From the NCBI GenBank assembly GCA_035690725.1, contig DASSKF010000096.1, positions 1-5,745 on the forward strand: a stretch of DNA of 5,745 bases, read 5' to 3'. Made by a program: the position numbers and the translations under genes. Under the pieces are notes generated by a model. It did no database searches and was not told where the DNA came from. It saw nothing but the letters and a program-made list of their open reading frames with translations. Positions 4,076-5,745 of this stretch are shown in pieces. The DNA is from DASSKF01 sp035690725. Lineage in GTDB: Bacteria; Actinomycetota; Actinomycetes; Actinomycetales; Dermatophilaceae. Position 1 is the stretch's first letter. Every line of letters starts with the position of its first letter.

Positions 4076-5745
4076 TGCTGGCCTCCCTCCGTGGTGCGCA
4101 GCTCGTTGCTCGTCTCGACCGTGATGCCGGCCCGGCTGATGTAGTCCTCGACGAACGGGCGCACCGCGTTGCCGGCGGGACGCCGACCCGGGCGGATGTC
4201 GCAGGTCGCCGCCTTCGACTCCTGGATGTGCACGTTCGGGTCGAGGGTGATCCCGAGCAGGTCGTTGGCGCTGTCGCCGTCGACGACGGCGCCCTGGCCG
4301 CCCTGGCCCCAGTGGTAGGGCAGTCCGACCTGGTGGACCGTGCGCCCGTCGACGGTGAGCGGCCGCATCCGGTCGGTGACCAGCACCCGGGCCTCCACCG
4401 CCGTGCGGGCGGTGACGATCGTCGCCCATCCGCCGTTGGCCAGCCCGCGTTCCGCGGCGAGCTCGGGGGAGACCTCGCAGAAGAACTGCGGCTGCAGCTC
4501 GGACAGGTAGGGCAGCCACCGGCTCATCCCACCGGCCGTGTGGTGCTCGGTCAGCCGGTAGGTGGTGAACACGTAGGGGTAGGTCTCCGCGCCGGGGTCC
4601 CCGTCGGACGGGTTCTGCAGGTTGTCCTTGCGCTTGAACACCTGTCGGGTCGGGTTGGACTGCTGGCCGTAGACCGCGTTGCGGAACGGCGACTCCTGCG
4701 GCTCGTAGTGCGCCGGCATCGGCCCGTCGAGCAGCCCGGTCGGCACATAGAGCCAGCCCTTGCCGTCGGCCTGCATGATGAACGGGTCGTCGCCGGCGAT
4801 CCCGTCCGGCCCGGAGGTGCCGGGCTCGGGCCGGAAGTCGGGCCGCTTGGTGGCCTGGAAGTCCGGCACGTCGTGACCGGTCCACGACCCGGACTCCTCG
4901 TCCCACCACACGTAGGCCTTGCGCTCGCTCCACGGCCGGCCCTCGGGGTCGGCCGAGGCGCGGTTGTAGATGATCCGCCGGTTGGACGGCCACGCCCAGC
5001 CCCACTCGGGGGCCACCCACGACTGCTCCTGGCCCGGCTTGCGGCGCGCCGACTGGTTCACCCCACCCGCGTAGACCCCGGTGTAGATCCAGCAGCCGCC
5101 GGTGGTCGAGCCGTCGGCCTTCATCTCGGTGTAGCTGTTGAGCAGCTCGCCCTGGCCGCCGGACTCGGTGATCTTCCAGCCGTTGATCTCCCGCAGCACC
5201 TTGTCGGCCGAAGGCTCGTCGAGCGGATTGGGCTCGTCACTCTGGTAGTCCCAGGTCAGGTCCAGCAGCGGCCGGTCGCGCTCCTCGGTGGAACCGGCGA
5301 GCCGCCTGCGGATCGTGTTGCCCAGGTGCCACATGAAGTGCAGCTCGCTGCGGGCGTCGCCCGGCGGGTCGACCGCCTTGTGGTGCCACTGCAGCATCCG
5401 CTGCGTCTGGGTGAAGGTGCCGTCCTTCTCCACGTGCGAGGCGGCGGGGAAGAAGAACACCTCGGTCTCGATGTCCTCGGTGCGCAGCTCCCCGCTGCGG
5501 ATCTCGGGGCCGTCCTTCCACCACGTCGCGGACTCGATGAGCTGGAAGTCGCGCACGACCATCCACTTGAGGTGCGACATACCGAGTCGTTGCATCCGGC
5601 CGTGCGCGGAGCCGACCGCGGGGTTCTCACCCATGACGAAGTAGCCCTCGACGCCGTCCTCCAGCATCCGCATGACGGTGTTGTAGGTGCCGTGGTCGCC
5701 GGTCAGCTTGGGCAGGTGGTGGAAGCAGTACTCGTTGTCCGCCGT
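4072..5745 (-). CDS. fdhA: Formate dehydrogenase catalytic (alpha) subunit, C-terminal 557 aa, 5' end beyond the right window edge
   Basis: This is the molybdopterin enzyme that oxidises formate to CO2, of the FdnG/FdoG type. The frame is open from the right edge to the stop at 4074-4072. Visible features include YFVMGENPAVG (about residues 33-43 of the fragment), FFFPAASHVEKDGTFTQTQRMLQWHHKA typical of the alpha subunit, GKGWLYVPTGLLDGP followed by HYEP, and a molybdopterin-dinucleotide-binding domain from about residue 385 (YPYVFTTYRLTEHHTAGGMSR), through SPELAAERGL and LVTDRM to VGLPYHWG. Compared with about 1015 aa for FdnG, roughly 450 residues are missing. They would hold any Tat signal, the N-terminal [4Fe-4S] site and the Mo/W ligand position (Sec or Cys). 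No in-frame UGA occurs in the visible part, as expected for this half. The selA-selC-selD genes next door make Sec at the ligand position likely, but it cannot be seen here. Confidence 0.95.
   Translation of the reverse strand, partial: TADNEYCFHHLPKLTGDHGTYNTVMRMLEDGVEGYFVMGENPAVGSAHGRMQRLGMSHLKWMVVRDFQLIESATWWKDGPEIRSGELRTEDIETEVFFFPAASHVEKDGTFTQTQRMLQWHHKAVDPPGDARSELHFMWHLGNTIRRRLAGSTEERDRPLLDLTWDYQSDEPNPLDEPSADKVLREINGWKITESGGQGELLNSYTEMKADGSTTGGCWIYTGVYAGGVNQSARRKPGQEQSWVAPEWGWAWPSNRRIIYNRASADPEGRPWSERKAYVWWDEESGSWTGHDVPDFQATKRPDFRPEPGTSGPDGIAGDDPFIMQADGKGWLYVPTGLLDGPMPAHYEPQESPFRNAVYGQQSNPTRQVFKRKDNLQNPSDGDPGAETYPYVFTTYRLTEHHTAGGMSRWLPYLSELQPQFFCEVSPELAAERGLANGGWATIVTARTAVEARVLVTDRMRPLTVDGRTVHQVGLPYHWGQGGQGAVVDGDSANDLLGITLDPNVHIQESKAATCDIRPGRRPAGNAVRPFVEDYISRAGITVETSNELRTTEGGQQ
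4082..4090 (-). promoter_or_regulatory. Strong Shine-Dalgarno for fdhB inside the fdhA 3' end
   Basis: GGAGGGAGG on the minus strand lies 6 nt before the GTG start of fdhB and within the last codons of fdhA. It fixes the fdhB start and suggests that coupling at the GTGA overlap is backed by independent ribosome binding. Confidence 0.8.

Noticed and set aside
3011..4144. Long plus-strand open frame of 377 codons opposite fdhB and the NrfD-like gene
   Set aside because: Its product is a low-complexity Arg/Ala/Gly/His-rich sequence with no motifs, while the opposite strand carries unmistakable four-cluster ferredoxin motifs. Such shadows are expected in very GC-rich DNA.
3126..5020. Minus-strand frame that continues upstream of fdhB for about 300 codons, suggesting a longer fusion protein
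   Set aside because: The upstream part overlaps fdhA in another frame and is Arg/Pro-rich nonsense. The conserved protein starts at the GTG at 4075 with a strong Shine-Dalgarno.
4072..5745. Frameshift or pseudogene in fdhA, since no start codon of the right size lies in the window
   Set aside because: The frame is open to the window edge and motifs run in order without a break. It is simply cut by the window, as selA is on the other side.

Overview
The window comes from a high-GC actinobacterium. Codon third positions are almost all G or C, GTG starts are frequent, and starts appear to sit right behind TANNNT -10 boxes, as in leaderless actinobacterial genes. A Pseudonocardia-like actinomycete is a reasonable guess, but it rests on general flavour and not on a search. 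The locus joins selenocysteine (Sec) synthesis genes to a membrane-bound molybdenum/tungsten formate dehydrogenase, the enzyme class that most often needs Sec.

Left part (1-873): the minus strand carries the 5' half of selA (Sec synthase, running off the left edge). Upstream of it, in the same direction, lies selC, a 96-nt tRNA-Sec with a UCA anticodon and encoded CCA. A 173-bp spacer (701-873) separates selC from the divergent selD. Middle (874-1902): selD on the plus strand encodes selenide, water dikinase, a Cys-type enzyme of 342 aa. A 116-bp convergent gap follows (1903-2018). It holds four copies of a 20-bp tandem repeat and is strongly G-rich on the plus strand; a hairpin overlaps the 3' end of the opposing gene. 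Right part (2019-5745): a minus-strand operon whose mRNA order is the fdhA 3' part (catalytic subunit, entering from the right edge), fdhB (four-cluster ferredoxin subunit with a C-terminal membrane helix) and an NrfD/PsrC-like membrane subunit. Both junctions are 4-nt GTGA start/stop overlaps.

Working model: SelD makes selenophosphate, SelA uses it to turn Ser-tRNA(Sec) into Sec-tRNA(Sec) on the selC tRNA, and SelB (probably just left of the window) delivers it to UGA. The likely client is fdhA next door. The residue that would bind Mo/W as Sec lies in the N-terminal part, beyond the right edge, so Sec in FdhA is an inference from context. Electrons from formate would pass through FdhB to quinone via the NrfD-like subunit.

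The genes themselves belong to known families; I see no undescribed system in them. The less ordinary signals are the three -10 boxes placed exactly for leaderless selA, leaderless selD and a leader-free tRNA-Sec, the phased direct repeats in front of selA, the repeat array and C-rich transcript tail between the convergent genes, the irregular tRNA-Sec helices, and the Arg/Gly-rich N-terminus of the NrfD subunit.
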